Shown here one piece after another: positions 19,180-27,938 of a stretch of DNA of 64,000 nucleotides. The DNA lies in the NCBI GenBank assembly GCA_002297815.1, contig DBKH01000082.1:1-64000 (forward strand), given 5' to 3'. Within the stretch, counting starts at the first letter, position 1, and each line of letters starts with the position of its first letter. This DNA comes from Bacteroidales bacterium UBA755 (lineage in GTDB: Bacteria; Bacteroidota; Bacteroidia; Bacteroidales; UBA932). The notes below the pieces were generated by a model, which did not search any database, was not told where the DNA came from, and worked only from the letters and a program-made list of their open reading frames with translations. Made by a program: the position numbers and the translations under genes.

Positions 19180-20457
19180 TTAAGGTTTATAGTCGATTTC
19201 GTTCAAGACCGTTTTGGCTCCCTTGAGAATCATCTTATCTCCGAACACCTTGCGATCGCGCATCACAAACTTACCTCCTGCGATCAAGGATGAGATACAA
19301 TCACTGTGAGCGGAGTAGATGAAGTTGGCGAGGAAAGGGCCAGGGGAGAGGAAGAAGGTGTCGTTAGTGTCAACGATTTGGATGTCAGCCTCGTAGCCTT
19401 CTGCAATCTTGCCGGTTTTGAGGCCGAATGCTTTTGCTCCGTTGATCGTTGCCATGTCCAAAAGCGTCTGGAGTGGAAGGACAGAAGGGTCTTTTCTCCA
19501 TGCCTTTTGAAATAGAGCCGTAGTTTTCATCGTCTCCAGCATGTCTAGATTATTGGACGAAGCGCAACCGTCAGTCCCAAGACATACATTCGCTCCGGCA
19601 TCAGTGAGTTCCTTCCATTTGAACTTATAGCCAGATGACAATTTAGTGTTGGAATTGATGTTGTGCACGCAGTTAACATGGTGTCTCCCAAGTAGTTCTA
19701 TGTCATGTTCTGAAAGCCAAAGTGTGTGAGCTGCGATGAGATCCGGTCCGAGGACCCCGATGGCATCAAGGTATTCGACAGGGGAGAGCCCACCATGAGC
19801 AGCCTTGCAGTCAAGATCTTCACGCTCTGACTCAGCAAGATGGATGTGGATCTTTAGGTTGTGTTTGCGAGCATATTCAGTAGCCCAGATGATTAGATCC
19901 TCGCTTACTGAATATATGGAGTGGATTCCGATAGTGAAAATCGAGCGGGAGTTCCATCCTGGCACGGTTTCATGCATCTCGATACATTGCTCTTTTTCCC
20001 TCTCCGCTTCCTTAGGATCGTTGTGGTTGAGGAACAAGTAAGAGACAGCGGCCCTGATGTCCATCTCAGAAGCTGCAATTCTTGCTGTAGGTGAGAACCA
20101 GTAATGGTCGTTGAACGTGGTAGTTCCGGTCTTGATCATCTCTAGCGCAGCAACCTTGGTGCCCCAATAGATGAATGGAGCGTCCAGCTTTGATTCAATG
20201 GCCCAAATGTGTTTTAGCCAATCTTGAAGCAGCATGTCCTCCCCAACTCCACGCATCAGTGACATGGCTGCATGTGTGTGCATGTTGATGAACCCTGGGA
20301 CAGCCACCTTACCGGTGCAGTCAACAGTCTCTATGCCAGAAGCTGCTTCCCGGTACTCGTCAGAATGGGGGGCAATTCTTTCGATCAGCCCGTCAGCAAT
20401 GGAGATGTCCACCTGCTGCCCATCAGAAGTGATATTTCTAAGCAGAATCTTGTCCAT
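19180..20457 (-). CDS. Amidohydrolase, MtaD/5'-deoxyadenosine or SAH deaminase-like
   Basis: A 425-residue TIM-barrel amidohydrolase. Metal ligands are visible: HTHAAMSLMRGVGEDM, HIHLAESE, a further His in CVHNINSNTK and the Asp in LGTDGCASSNNLDM. This pattern fits the 5-methylthioadenosine / S-adenosylhomocysteine / 5'-deoxyadenosine deaminase group and not cytosine deaminase. Inosine-type products could pass to the neighbouring nucleoside phosphorylase. First gene of the operon; a perfect -7 element lies about 55 nt upstream. Exact substrate unproven. Confidence 0.88.
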   Translation of the reverse strand: MDKILLRNITSDGQQVDISIADGLIERIAPHSDEYREAASGIETVDCTGKVAVPGFINMHTHAAMSLMRGVGEDMLLQDWLKHIWAIESKLDAPFIYWGTKVAALEMIKTGTTTFNDHYWFSPTARIAASEMDIRAAVSYLFLNHNDPKEAEREKEQCIEMHETVPGWNSRSIFTIGIHSIYSVSEDLIIWATEYARKHNLKIHIHLAESEREDLDCKAAHGGLSPVEYLDAIGVLGPDLIAAHTLWLSEHDIELLGRHHVNCVHNINSNTKLSSGYKFKWKELTDAGANVCLGTDGCASSNNLDMLETMKTTALFQKAWRKDPSVLPLQTLLDMATINGAKAFGLKTGKIAEGYEADIQIVDTNDTFFLSPGPFLANFIYSAHSDCISSLIAGGKFVMRDRKVFGDKMILKGAKTVLNEIDYKP

Positions 20458-20512
20458 AATTGAATATGTCTAAGAAACCTTCAAATTCTTTAATAAATTT
20501 GTCTAAATTTTT

Positions 20513-20520
20513 CAAATATA
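20513..20520 (-). promoter_or_regulatory. -7 element (TATATTTG) for the deaminase-PNP-nadE operon
   Basis: The minus strand reads TATATTTG 56 nt before the amidohydrolase start codon. The flanks are A/T rich, as in most Bacteroidota promoters here. Confidence 0.55.
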
Positions 20521-20542
20521 GTAAAAAATGGTAATATAATAA

Positions 20543-20574
20543 TAAAAAAACGGTGGGAATAGAACTCCCACCGT
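20543..20574 (-). terminator. Intrinsic terminator of the keto-glycoside-type operon
   Basis: Bases 20550-20558 and 20566-20574 form a perfect 9-bp stem with a 7-nt loop. On the minus strand it is followed by seven Ts (20550-20544). It lies just beyond the stop of the gene ending at 20599. Confidence 0.8.
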
Positions 20575-20598
20575 AATAGAAAGGTATTTCATGGAATA

Positions 20599-21501
20599 TT
20601 ATTCCGTGTAACTTGACTTTACGAAATCTGATTTAAGAAGGTAATCAGCGCACATCTTCATACTTTCTTTCCAATCACCATTGGTAAATGCCTCAATTTC
20701 AACTACAAAATCCTTCATGCCAGCAACAGCAGCATTCTTGAATATGGCATCGAAGCCCACCATACCGCTTTCGCCAAGTTCTCTGTGGTCTTTTATGTGA
20801 AGAAGAGTGAAGCGATTAGGGTATTTTCTAAAAAGTTCAACTGGATATGCCTTACCCATCACAGCCCAATAAACGTCCATCTCGAAGAAGACTTTATCGG
20901 GATCGGTGTTTTCAAGCATATATTCATAGATGACTGTATCGTCAATCTTTTTAAACTCGTGTGAGTGGTTGTGGTAGCCGAATAGCATTCCGTTCTCCTT
21001 GCATCTGGCTCCGATTGCGTTGAAGTAGTCGCAATAGGTCTTGAGGCCTACGAGGGTTTCAGGAACCTTGAAACTTGGGCAGACAATGTATTTGCATCCA
21101 GCTGCCTTATGAGCGGCTATGGCTTGATCCCACCACTTCATCGATTCGGTGAAATCGCCTGATGCAAGTTCTTCTTCACTAAGGTTATGACCAATGTGGG
21201 TGGAAAGAGATTTCAGGCCCGCTGCCTCAAGGTCGGCTTTGTACTGCTCTGGTTCAACTCCATAGAGTTTCCCCTCAGAATAGCACGCTGCCTCTACTGA
21301 GGTATAGCCCATTTCTGCCAGAGCCTTAAAAGCCTCTTCATGGTTTTGTGCGTACTTTTCAGGGTTGCCGATTACGTCTCTGATGCTGTAGAGCTGAACA
21401 CTGATGTCCTTCTTTACAAGACTCTCGGCCTTCTTCTGGGAGCATGATGCTGAACTAAGAAGAAGGGCCGAGGCCATTAGAATAATAATTGATTTGTTCA
21501 T
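20599..21501 (-). CDS. Exported sugar-phosphate isomerase/epimerase-like TIM-barrel lipoprotein
   Basis: A 300-residue protein with a lipoprotein signal (LLLSSASC) and a xylose-isomerase-like TIM barrel. Visible barrel motifs include SVQLYSIRDVIGNPE, GYTSVEAACYSEG, YHNHSHEFKK and LLHIKDH, which carry the likely metal ligands (Glu, His, Asp). The start overlaps the upstream stop by one base (TAATG), so translation is coupled. Together with the DUF1080 and Gfo/Idh/MocA genes it resembles Bacteroides clusters in which a sugar is oxidised at C3 and then cleaved; here this is inferred from families and order only. Confidence 0.85.
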   Translation of the reverse strand: MNKSIIILMASALLLSSASCSQKKAESLVKKDISVQLYSIRDVIGNPEKYAQNHEEAFKALAEMGYTSVEAACYSEGKLYGVEPEQYKADLEAAGLKSLSTHIGHNLSEEELASGDFTESMKWWDQAIAAHKAAGCKYIVCPSFKVPETLVGLKTYCDYFNAIGARCKENGMLFGYHNHSHEFKKIDDTVIYEYMLENTDPDKVFFEMDVYWAVMGKAYPVELFRKYPNRFTLLHIKDHRELGESGMVGFDAIFKNAAVAGMKDFVVEIEAFTNGDWKESMKMCADYLLKSDFVKSSYTE

Positions 21502-22364
21502 TAGTCAAGAACCTTGACACGGATGTTGCGATACCAAACATCGTCTCCATGGTCCTGAAGTCCGATGTAACCCTTGTGATTCTCGCCACCGCAGTTGTTC
21601 AGAAGTTCAAAAGCAAGAGGCCATTTCTCTTGTGAGAACTTGGAAGCCTGAAGCATGTCTGTCCATTGCTGTGTCCAGAGATGGTACTCAACCACATTTA
21701 CGTCATTCTGACCATGAACCACGGTTCCTTTATAGACCATAATCTTAGCCTTGTTCCACTCACCGAACGGATTCTGATTTTGTGGTTTGGCTGGGATCAT
21801 GTCGTAGAGGGAAGCACTCATGCGATTGCCATCGACACCAAGTTGTGCGTCAGGATGGTTGGCATTGTCAAGTACCTGATACTCAGGAGCAGAGATGTAG
21901 AGAGGTTCATAGCGCTCTGTGCCGTCCTCTTTCTTAGTCGTGACTTCCTGACCTAGGTAGAAGATTCCAGAGTTGCCACCCTTGGAGATCTTCCATTCGA
22001 GTTCAAGCTGGAAATTCTGGAACTTGTAGGCGAAGATAACATCGCCACCTTCTCCAGTCTGTCCCTCACCGGTTCCGGTTCCGGAGAATTTAAGGCAACC
22101 ATCCTCAATTGTCCAACGAGAAGGAAGAGCATCTTTTCCGTAGCCTCTCCAACCATTGGTAGAGGTGCCGTCAAAGATGACATAGTAGCCGTCAGCATCC
22201 TGAGGGAATTGTGACAGATCTACCTGATCTTTTTCAACCACCGTGTACTCAGGAACTGTAGGTTCCTCAGCTTTTGTCTCTGCGGCCTTTTTGTTCCCGT
22301 TTTTGCAGGAAACCATAGAGAAAGCCAGCACCGCGCATGCGGCAAACATTAAAGTCCTTTTCAT
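21501..22364 (-). CDS. DUF1080 (3-keto-disaccharide hydrolase-like) lipoprotein
   Basis: A 287-residue lipoprotein (lipobox FSMVSC at about residue 20) with one DUF1080 jelly-roll domain: DGYYVIFDGTSTNGWRGYG, then WKISKGGNSGIFYLG and the C-terminal GYIGLQDHGDDVWYRNIRVK. DUF1080 proteins act on 3-keto-glycosides by hydrolysis or lyase chemistry. The middle gene of the operon, 29 bp after the Gfo/Idh/MocA gene and coupled to the TIM-barrel gene. Confidence 0.9.
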   Translation of the reverse strand: MKRTLMFAACAVLAFSMVSCKNGNKKAAETKAEEPTVPEYTVVEKDQVDLSQFPQDADGYYVIFDGTSTNGWRGYGKDALPSRWTIEDGCLKFSGTGTGEGQTGEGGDVIFAYKFQNFQLELEWKISKGGNSGIFYLGQEVTTKKEDGTERYEPLYISAPEYQVLDNANHPDAQLGVDGNRMSASLYDMIPAKPQNQNPFGEWNKAKIMVYKGTVVHGQNDVNVVEYHLWTQQWTDMLQASKFSQEKWPLAFELLNNCGGENHKGYIGLQDHGDDVWYRNIRVKVLD

Positions 22365-22393
22365 GATTATATTGAATTATTAGTTAATTATTC

Positions 22394-23884
22394 TTATTCT
22401 GGCATTTCAGGAAGCTCGTAGCCTTCACGGTACTGACGTTTGATTAGGCTGGCAGCGAACTGACGAGCGTTCATTGGGTCAGTGTATTTGTTCTCGAAAG
22501 TAGGGTGTCCATCATGGATTGAGAATCCGTCCTTTTCGAGAATTTTGATGGTGGCGTCAGCTGGGATGTTGGTGAACTCCATCTTCTGGCCATCCCATTC
22601 GAGAACTTGATTTAGAGCCTGAAGCCTTACTGCTGCCACTCCGAGGTCAACCATCTCAACGAATGGGCCAGCCTCACTGAAGTCTGATGCAGAAGGGATT
22701 CTTGAATCTGGGTCTTCTTTGCATGCACGAATCCAGTCTTGCTGGTGTGACACGGTGATTTCACGAAGAACATGAGGCACTTCTGGTTTTCTACCAGAGA
22801 CGAGGATTGGATCCTTTCCGTAGGTTCCAGCAATCATGATGTCCTTTGAGCCGTAGAAGATGCTACAACCACCACTGACGTTGAGATCGAATCCGGCAGG
22901 AAGTCCCTCAGGTCTTTCAGGCCTGAATCCGCCATCGTACCAGCGTATGTCAACTTCCGGCATAGCGAGTTTTGCCATGTTCTCTCTTGAAGGGAAAGTA
23001 AGATGGATCATCTCTGCGCTTGGGCAACTGTCTGTCAGAACGTTAGTTGAACTAGCCTCTACTCTTGTTGGATAGCCGAGTTTCAGTCCTTTGAATGGAA
23101 CGTGCATGATGTGGCATGCCATGTCACCCATAGCTCCTGTTCCGAAATCCCACCATCCGCGGAAGTTCCAAGGTGTGTAGATTGAGTTGTAAGGACGCAT
23201 TGGAGCCGGTCCGATGAACGCATCCCAATTGAGAGTTGAAGGAATCGGTTCTTCCTTTGTAGGCCTCTCAAGTCCCTGAGGCCAAATTGGACGGTCAGTG
23301 AAGCAGTCAACTCTCCTAACTTCTCCAATCTCTCCATTCCAAAGCCATTCGATAGCTTTCCTTGTGCCTGCGTTGGATGCCCCTTGGTTTCCCATCTGTG
23401 TCGCAACACGGTACTTGGCGGCAAGTTTTGTCAGAAGCCTAGCTTCATACACGGTAAGTGTCAAAGGTTTCTCGACATAGACATGCTTTCCAGCAGCCAT
23501 GGCTTGGGCAGCTATGATTGCGTGCGTGTGGTCAGCTGTAGCGATCATCACAGCGTCAGCCTTGTCTAGCATCTCATCGAACATTACACGGTAGTCGTTG
23601 TACTTTTTGGCCTGAGGGTACTTTTTGAACACATGGTCAGCGTACTTCCAGTCCACGTCACAGAGTCCGATGATGTTCTCAGTCTCCATCTCAGCGAGAT
23701 CCGCAGCTCCACGTCCTCCGATGCCGACACCGAGGATGTTCAGCTTGTCGTTGGCTGCCACCTTTTTCTTCTCTTTCTTAGGAGTCTTTTCTCCAGCGAT
23801 GATGATGTTCGGAGCCACAGCGATTCCAGCGGCCACAGCAGTTCCTGTTTTCAAGAAGGAACGTCTTGACATTTCTTTGCTCAT
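22394..23884 (-). CDS. Tat-exported Gfo/Idh/MocA family oxidoreductase
   Basis: A 496-residue NAD(P)-dependent sugar oxidoreductase. It begins with a twin-arginine signal (SRRSFLKTGTAVAAGIAVAP), so it is folded with cofactor in the cytosol and exported. The Rossmann motif follows (LNILGVGIGGRGAADLAE), then KHVYVEKPLTLT with the catalytic Lys. It probably oxidises or reduces C3 of a glycoside in the periplasm, with DUF1080 and TIM-barrel partners encoded next. A Tat translocase (tatA, tatC) is encoded at 62.6-63.6 kb. Confidence 0.93.
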   Translation of the reverse strand: MSKEMSRRSFLKTGTAVAAGIAVAPNIIIAGEKTPKKEKKKVAANDKLNILGVGIGGRGAADLAEMETENIIGLCDVDWKYADHVFKKYPQAKKYNDYRVMFDEMLDKADAVMIATADHTHAIIAAQAMAAGKHVYVEKPLTLTVYEARLLTKLAAKYRVATQMGNQGASNAGTRKAIEWLWNGEIGEVRRVDCFTDRPIWPQGLERPTKEEPIPSTLNWDAFIGPAPMRPYNSIYTPWNFRGWWDFGTGAMGDMACHIMHVPFKGLKLGYPTRVEASSTNVLTDSCPSAEMIHLTFPSRENMAKLAMPEVDIRWYDGGFRPERPEGLPAGFDLNVSGGCSIFYGSKDIMIAGTYGKDPILVSGRKPEVPHVLREITVSHQQDWIRACKEDPDSRIPSASDFSEAGPFVEMVDLGVAAVRLQALNQVLEWDGQKMEFTNIPADATIKILEKDGFSIHDGHPTFENKYTDPMNARQFAASLIKRQYREGYELPEMPE

Positions 23885-23964
23885 TTTCAGTGTTGTGTTT
23901 TATGTGTTGAACTTACAATTTTAGTATTGAATCCCCTAATTTACACATTTTGAGAAATAAAAAC

Positions 23965-23991
23965 AAAAAAATCCTCCCTTCTAGGGGAGGA
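23965..23991 (-). terminator. Intrinsic terminator of the DUF3276 gene
   Basis: Hairpin with arms CCTCCC (23973-23978) and GGGAGG (23985-23990), one extra pair at the base, and on the minus strand a run of seven Ts directly after the stem. It separates the DUF3276 transcript from the downstream Gfo/Idh/MocA operon. Confidence 0.75.
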
Positions 23992-24028
23992 AAATAAAGT
24001 CAATGGACTCTAAAGTGTCTTACGAAAC

Positions 24029-24406
24029 CTACAATTCTTCGAACTTTACATCGCTGAATTGGTTATCGTTAGCCTCGTTTCTATTGTCCTGTCTTGGCTC
24101 GTAGTTGTGTTCCGGCACATCTGGCAGAAGATTCTTTTTCATGTAGTCTAACACTTCCGTAAGGCCTTCCTGGAATTTTTCGAAATCCTCTTTATAAAGG
24201 AAGATCTTGTGTTTGTCAAAGGAAAAACTACCATCCTGCTCCTGTCTGCGCTTGCTTTCAGTGATCGTTAGGTAGTAGTCGTTGTTCCCCTTTGTGCTCT
24301 TGACATCAAAGAAATAAGTCCTCTTGCCGGCTCTTACTGGCTTGGAGTAAACGTCCTCTGTGTTGCGGTCAGCGTAATTCGGCCGCTCGTAATCATCTTT
24401 GTACAT
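24029..24406 (-). CDS. PUR-alpha-like DNA/RNA-binding protein (DUF3276)
   Basis: A 125-residue protein with one PUR repeat: RTYFFDVKSTKGNNDYYLTITES, then KHKIFLYKEDFEKFQEGLTEVLDYMK. The fold binds single-stranded nucleic acid in other organisms and is widespread in Bacteroidota; its biological role is not established. It has its own promoter, divergent from nusB, and its own terminator. Confidence 0.9.
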   Translation of the reverse strand: MYKDDYERPNYADRNTEDVYSKPVRAGKRTYFFDVKSTKGNNDYYLTITESKRRQEQDGSFSFDKHKIFLYKEDFEKFQEGLTEVLDYMKKNLLPDVPEHNYEPRQDNRNEANDNQFSDVKFEEL

Positions 24407-24433
24407 CTTGCGCTGAATGTTTTGTTATCCGCA

Positions 24434-24441
24434 CAAATTTA
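24434..24441 (-). promoter_or_regulatory. -7 element (TAAATTTG) for the DUF3276 gene
   Basis: The minus strand reads TAAATTTG 28 nt upstream of the start codon, back to back with the nusB promoter. Confidence 0.6.
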
Positions 24442-24463
24442 AGAAAAATCTGAAATTGTGTGT

Positions 24464-24471
24464 TATCTTTG
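24464..24471 (+). promoter_or_regulatory. -7 element (TATCTTTG) for the nusB operon
   Basis: TATCTTTG lies 22 nt before the chosen nusB ATG. This also supports that start over an upstream in-frame one, which would lie before the predicted transcript start. Confidence 0.65.
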
Positions 24472-24492
24472 CATAAAAATTTGATTGGAATT

Positions 24493-25455
24493 ATGCTCAA
24501 CAGACGAATCTTGCGAATCAAGGCTTTCAAGGTACTCTACAGTTATGCGGAGAATCCGACCATGACACTCCCAGAGACAGAGGCCCTTCTGGAAGCTTCT
24601 TGTGAAGCCACTAGATCACTGTATCTCTTTATGCTTGACATCATTCCGTTCCTTACAGCCGAGGCACGGACTAGAATAGAAAATGCAAGGAAGAAAATCA
24701 ATCCTACCGATGAAGAGAGGAATCCGAACTTAAAGTTCGTCAAAAACTCGCTTTCTCCATTGCTTGAACAAGATCCAGACTTTCAGAAGATCATCTCACG
24801 TCGTAAGTTGTCTTGGGAACCTTATGATGCTTTGATAAGAAGCGTGTATGATTCTATCTGCTCTAAAGATTACTTTAAGGAGTACATGGCCTCTTCCGAA
24901 AGTTCTGTGGCCGAAGATGCTAAATTGTTCATTAGAATATTCGAGGAAGAGTTCATCGACAATGAGGAACTAGACAAGATTCTGGAAGATTTGTCTATCC
25001 TTTGGTGTGACGACCTAGCATATTCATTGACAGTTTGTTGTGACACCCTTAAATCCCTTGCCCTTGGGTACCGTTGGACACTACCTCCTCTATATAGAAG
25101 TGACATGATTCAAGGACAGGGCAAAGAAGTCGAAAGTGATAAGGCTTTCGTTTATAAGCTTCTCCGCATGGCCTATACTTGTTTCGACAAGTATGCTCCT
25201 ATGGTGGCAGCCAACACTTCGCAGTGGGAAAAGGACCGTCTGTTTACAACTGACACAGTACTGATTGTGATGGGACTTGCAGAGGCGAAAGCTTTCCCTT
25301 CCATGCCTGTCAGAGTTACGATCAATGAATATGTCGAAATCTCTAAGTACTACAGTACCCCTAAGAGCCGCTCGTTTGTGAATGGCTTGTTGGACCGTCT
25401 TATAAAAAAGCAGATTGAGACGGGAGATATAGTGAAGATCGAAAAAATTGCTTAA
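24493..25455 (+). CDS. nusB: Transcription antitermination factor NusB (long Bacteroidota form)
   Basis: A 320-residue protein; E. coli NusB has about 140, and the longer form is usual in Bacteroidota. It begins MLNRRILRIKAFKVLYSYAE, with the NusB helical domain clearest in the last 130 residues (ending EISKYYSTPKSRSFVNGLLDRL). NusB with NusE binds boxA RNA in rRNA operons and prevents premature termination. First gene of nusB-yajC-ybbR-coaE. Confidence 0.92.
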   Translation: MLNRRILRIKAFKVLYSYAENPTMTLPETEALLEASCEATRSLYLFMLDIIPFLTAEARTRIENARKKINPTDEERNPNLKFVKNSLSPLLEQDPDFQKIISRRKLSWEPYDALIRSVYDSICSKDYFKEYMASSESSVAEDAKLFIRIFEEEFIDNEELDKILEDLSILWCDDLAYSLTVCCDTLKSLALGYRWTLPPLYRSDMIQGQGKEVESDKAFVYKLLRMAYTCFDKYAPMVAANTSQWEKDRLFTTDTVLIVMGLAEAKAFPSMPVRVTINEYVEISKYYSTPKSRSFVNGLLDRLIKKQIETGDIVKIEKIA

Positions 25456-25482
25456 TTTTGTAAATATCTAATTTTATTTGAA

Positions 25483-25821
25483 ATGAATGTTCTTACTTTT
25501 ATGACTTTGCAGGCTGCTCCTGCTGGAGCCGGTCAGCCACAGGCTGGAGGCGGAGGAATGTTTTGGATTATGATTATCGCCATGTTCTTGATAATGTGGC
25601 TGTTCATGATTCGTCCTCAGAGAAAGCAGCAGAAAGAGTTGGAGAAGTTCCGTAACGGTCTCAAAAGAGGCGACAAAGTTGTCACAGCTGGTGGAATCTA
25701 TGGAACAGTTGATGAGATCAAGGACAGGACAGTTCTCATCAAGGTTGACGGTGATGTCAAACTTAGAGTTGACAAGAACTCTCTTGTAAGAGATTTCACT
25801 CAGGACGCTCCTCAGCAGTAA
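25483..25821 (+). CDS. yajC: Preprotein translocase accessory subunit YajC
   Basis: A 112-residue inner-membrane protein with one TM helix (FWIMIIAMFLIMWLFMI) followed by the family signature RPQRKQQKELEKFRNGLKRGDKVVTAGGIYG. YajC associates with SecDF. The Gly/Ala/Gln-rich N-terminus before the helix is typical for Bacteroidota. It lies 27 bp after nusB and 20 bp before the YbbR gene. Confidence 0.95.
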   Translation: MNVLTFMTLQAAPAGAGQPQAGGGGMFWIMIIAMFLIMWLFMIRPQRKQQKELEKFRNGLKRGDKVVTAGGIYGTVDEIKDRTVLIKVDGDVKLRVDKNSLVRDFTQDAPQQ

Positions 25822-25841
25822 AGGCTTTTTAGTCCAAGAGG

Positions 25842-26822
25842 ATGTGGAAGGAACGGCTTCATAATTTGCTGGGAAGACTGCATCTTGACGGGAGAGACAT
25901 TTCAGTTTTTCTGATGTCTCTCTTGCTTGCGTTCAGTATCTGGCTGATTCACAATCTTTCCCTGAATTATTCCGACACATTGAGCATGCCTGTGGTTGCG
26001 CGTTGCGAAATCGAGGGGCACTCCAATGTTTCCTCCAATTCTAGTATGATTGCTGCCAGATGCCGGACATCGGGCTTCTCTTTGCTTAGGATTCGGCATC
26101 AGGCCAAAAGGAAGGCTCTGAATGTCCGTTTTGACAGCAAGGATCTCCATCACAAGGATGGTGAGATCTTTTACATAACAGCCGCTGAACTTAGCAATTA
26201 CGTCACTGAGATATTCGGAGACGGTGTGCGCCTAGAGTCATTCCTGTCAGAGACTGTCCAATTCAGGTTTCCTTTTGAGAACAACAAAAAGGTGCCGGTT
26301 CAGGCTGTTCAGGTAGTGAGTTTCAAACCTCAGTACATGGCTATGGGGCAGATCAGGCTACAGCCGGACTCAGTCACGATTTATGGGGAACCGTTCCATC
26401 TGGAGCACATTGACAGGGTTTTCACTCGTACCATTGATCTCCATAATCTTAAGTCCAGTGCCCATGGAGTAATAAGACTGGATCCGGTTCACGGTGTAAG
26501 GATGTCTACAACGGAGGTGAACTACTCTTTGGACGTGACCCGTTATGTTGAGATTCGTTCCGAGGTTTCGGTAGGAGTCAGGAATGTACCTGCTGGCAAG
26601 AAGCTTTCTGTCTATCCTTCCACGGCCTCAGTTGTGTTTAAATGTGCTTTCCCATTGTCTCAGGATCCTACGGAAGGAGTTCAATTCTACATTGACTACG
26701 CTGATTTCAAAAGTTCGATAGGCGGTAAGTGCATTGCCCATGCCTCTCGCGTCCCGGAAGGGGTGATAGAATGCACGGTCACTCCTGAAGTCTTTGACTG
26801 TGTGGAGGAGGGAAGGCAATGA
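25842..26822 (+). CDS. YbbR-domain protein (CdaR-like)
   Basis: A 326-residue protein with one N-terminal TM helix (ISVFLMSLLLAFSIWLIH) and two or more YbbR-like beta domains behind it, exposed outside the cytosol (KKVPVQAVQ, then LQPDSVTIYGEP and EIRSEVSVGVRNVPAGKK). In Firmicutes such proteins regulate the c-di-AMP cyclase CdaA; here no cyclase gene is adjacent. Its last 4 bp overlap coaE (ATGA). Confidence 0.85.
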   Translation: MWKERLHNLLGRLHLDGRDISVFLMSLLLAFSIWLIHNLSLNYSDTLSMPVVARCEIEGHSNVSSNSSMIAARCRTSGFSLLRIRHQAKRKALNVRFDSKDLHHKDGEIFYITAAELSNYVTEIFGDGVRLESFLSETVQFRFPFENNKKVPVQAVQVVSFKPQYMAMGQIRLQPDSVTIYGEPFHLEHIDRVFTRTIDLHNLKSSAHGVIRLDPVHGVRMSTTEVNYSLDVTRYVEIRSEVSVGVRNVPAGKKLSVYPSTASVVFKCAFPLSQDPTEGVQFYIDYADFKSSIGGKCIAHASRVPEGVIECTVTPEVFDCVEEGRQ

Positions 26823-27442
26823 GAACGGTCGCAATCACAGGCGGAATAGGAAGTGGCAAATCTGAAGTTTGCTCAATCCTTTCCAAGCGTGGGATTCCAG
26901 TCTATGATTCGGATTCTGCTGCCAAAAAGCTTTATGACGAGGACGTCTCTCTTCTTGATTCTATCGAGTCTGCATTCAAGGTTAAGTTGAAGCTTTCGGA
27001 TGGGAGCCTGGACCGGAGCAAACTTGCTTCGATAGTGTTTGCCTCTCCAGAAAGGCTAAAGACTTTGGAAAACATAATTCACCCTGCTGTCTTGAATGAT
27101 TTCCAGAACTGGAACGCCATTCAGGATGCACGTTTTGAGGATTGGGATGCCTCTGATGTGTTCTATGGTAAACGTCCGTTTTGTGTCTTTGAGTCAGCTA
27201 TTATCTTAGGCAAGCCTGAATTTTTGTCGCTTGTCTCTAAGGTTGTGATGGTGGATGCCCCTCTGGAAAAGAGAGTCGAGAGGGCTAGTGTTCGGGACAA
27301 CGTGCCTCAGGATAGAATCCTCAAAAGAATCGCTGTGCAGGGTTTTGACCTAACCAAAGTTGATGCAGTCATCCACAATGATGGAGCAATAGACTTGTTG
27401 GGGCAGGAGACAGAAAAGGTGTTTCGAAGTCTTGAATTTTGA
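26819..27442 (+). CDS. coaE: Dephospho-CoA kinase
   Basis: A 207-residue P-loop kinase for the last step of coenzyme A synthesis. It starts RTVAITGGIGSGKSEVCSIL (Walker A), with PVYDSDSAAKKL and the lid region DAPLEKRVERASVRDN. Length matches the family. It overlaps the YbbR gene by 4 bp. Confidence 0.95.
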   Translation: MRTVAITGGIGSGKSEVCSILSKRGIPVYDSDSAAKKLYDEDVSLLDSIESAFKVKLKLSDGSLDRSKLASIVFASPERLKTLENIIHPAVLNDFQNWNAIQDARFEDWDASDVFYGKRPFCVFESAIILGKPEFLSLVSKVVMVDAPLEKRVERASVRDNVPQDRILKRIAVQGFDLTKVDAVIHNDGAIDLLGQETEKVFRSLEF

Positions 27443-27473
27443 TTATTAAAATTTAATTGCTATATTTCTGAAT

Positions 27474-27938
27474 ATGAAAACAGATCTTTCAAAAATTCTT
27501 TCAATTTCAGGCCAGCATGGCCTGTTTGAGTATGTCGCTCAGGCGCGAAATGGTGTCATCATCGAGTCTCTTTCTGACAAGAAGAGGACTTTGGCTGATG
27601 CAAAATGCAGAATAACAACTTTGGCAGACATTTCTATCTATACCACAGACGGAGAGATCAAGCTTCAGGAGGTCTTTCTGAAGATGCACGAGGTCCTCGC
27701 TGATGCTGACGCTCCTTCACCTAAAGCCAATCCTGAGGAGCTTAAAGCTTTGTTTGCCAAGGCAATTCCTGATTATGACGCAGATCGATTCTACGTGTCT
27801 CACATGAGGAAAGTCGTTGACTGGTACAGTGACATAAAGAATTATGCCTCTTTTGATTTCGTGAATAATGATGAGGAGTCTGGCGTGGCAGAGGAATCTG
27901 ACGAACAGGCAAAGAACGAGGATAAGGCTAACGAATAG
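27474..27938 (+). CDS. DUF5606 protein
   Basis: A 154-residue protein conserved next to coaE/rimO in Bacteroidota. It starts DLSKILSISGQHGLFEYVAQARNG and contains KKRTLADAKCRITTLADISIYT; the tail after residue 125 is acidic and low in complexity (NNDEESGVAEESDEQ). No enzymatic motif is visible and its function is unknown. The stop codon shares a base with the rimO GTG start. Confidence 0.85.
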   Translation: MKTDLSKILSISGQHGLFEYVAQARNGVIIESLSDKKRTLADAKCRITTLADISIYTTDGEIKLQEVFLKMHEVLADADAPSPKANPEELKALFAKAIPDYDADRFYVSHMRKVVDWYSDIKNYASFDFVNNDEESGVAEESDEQAKNEDKANE

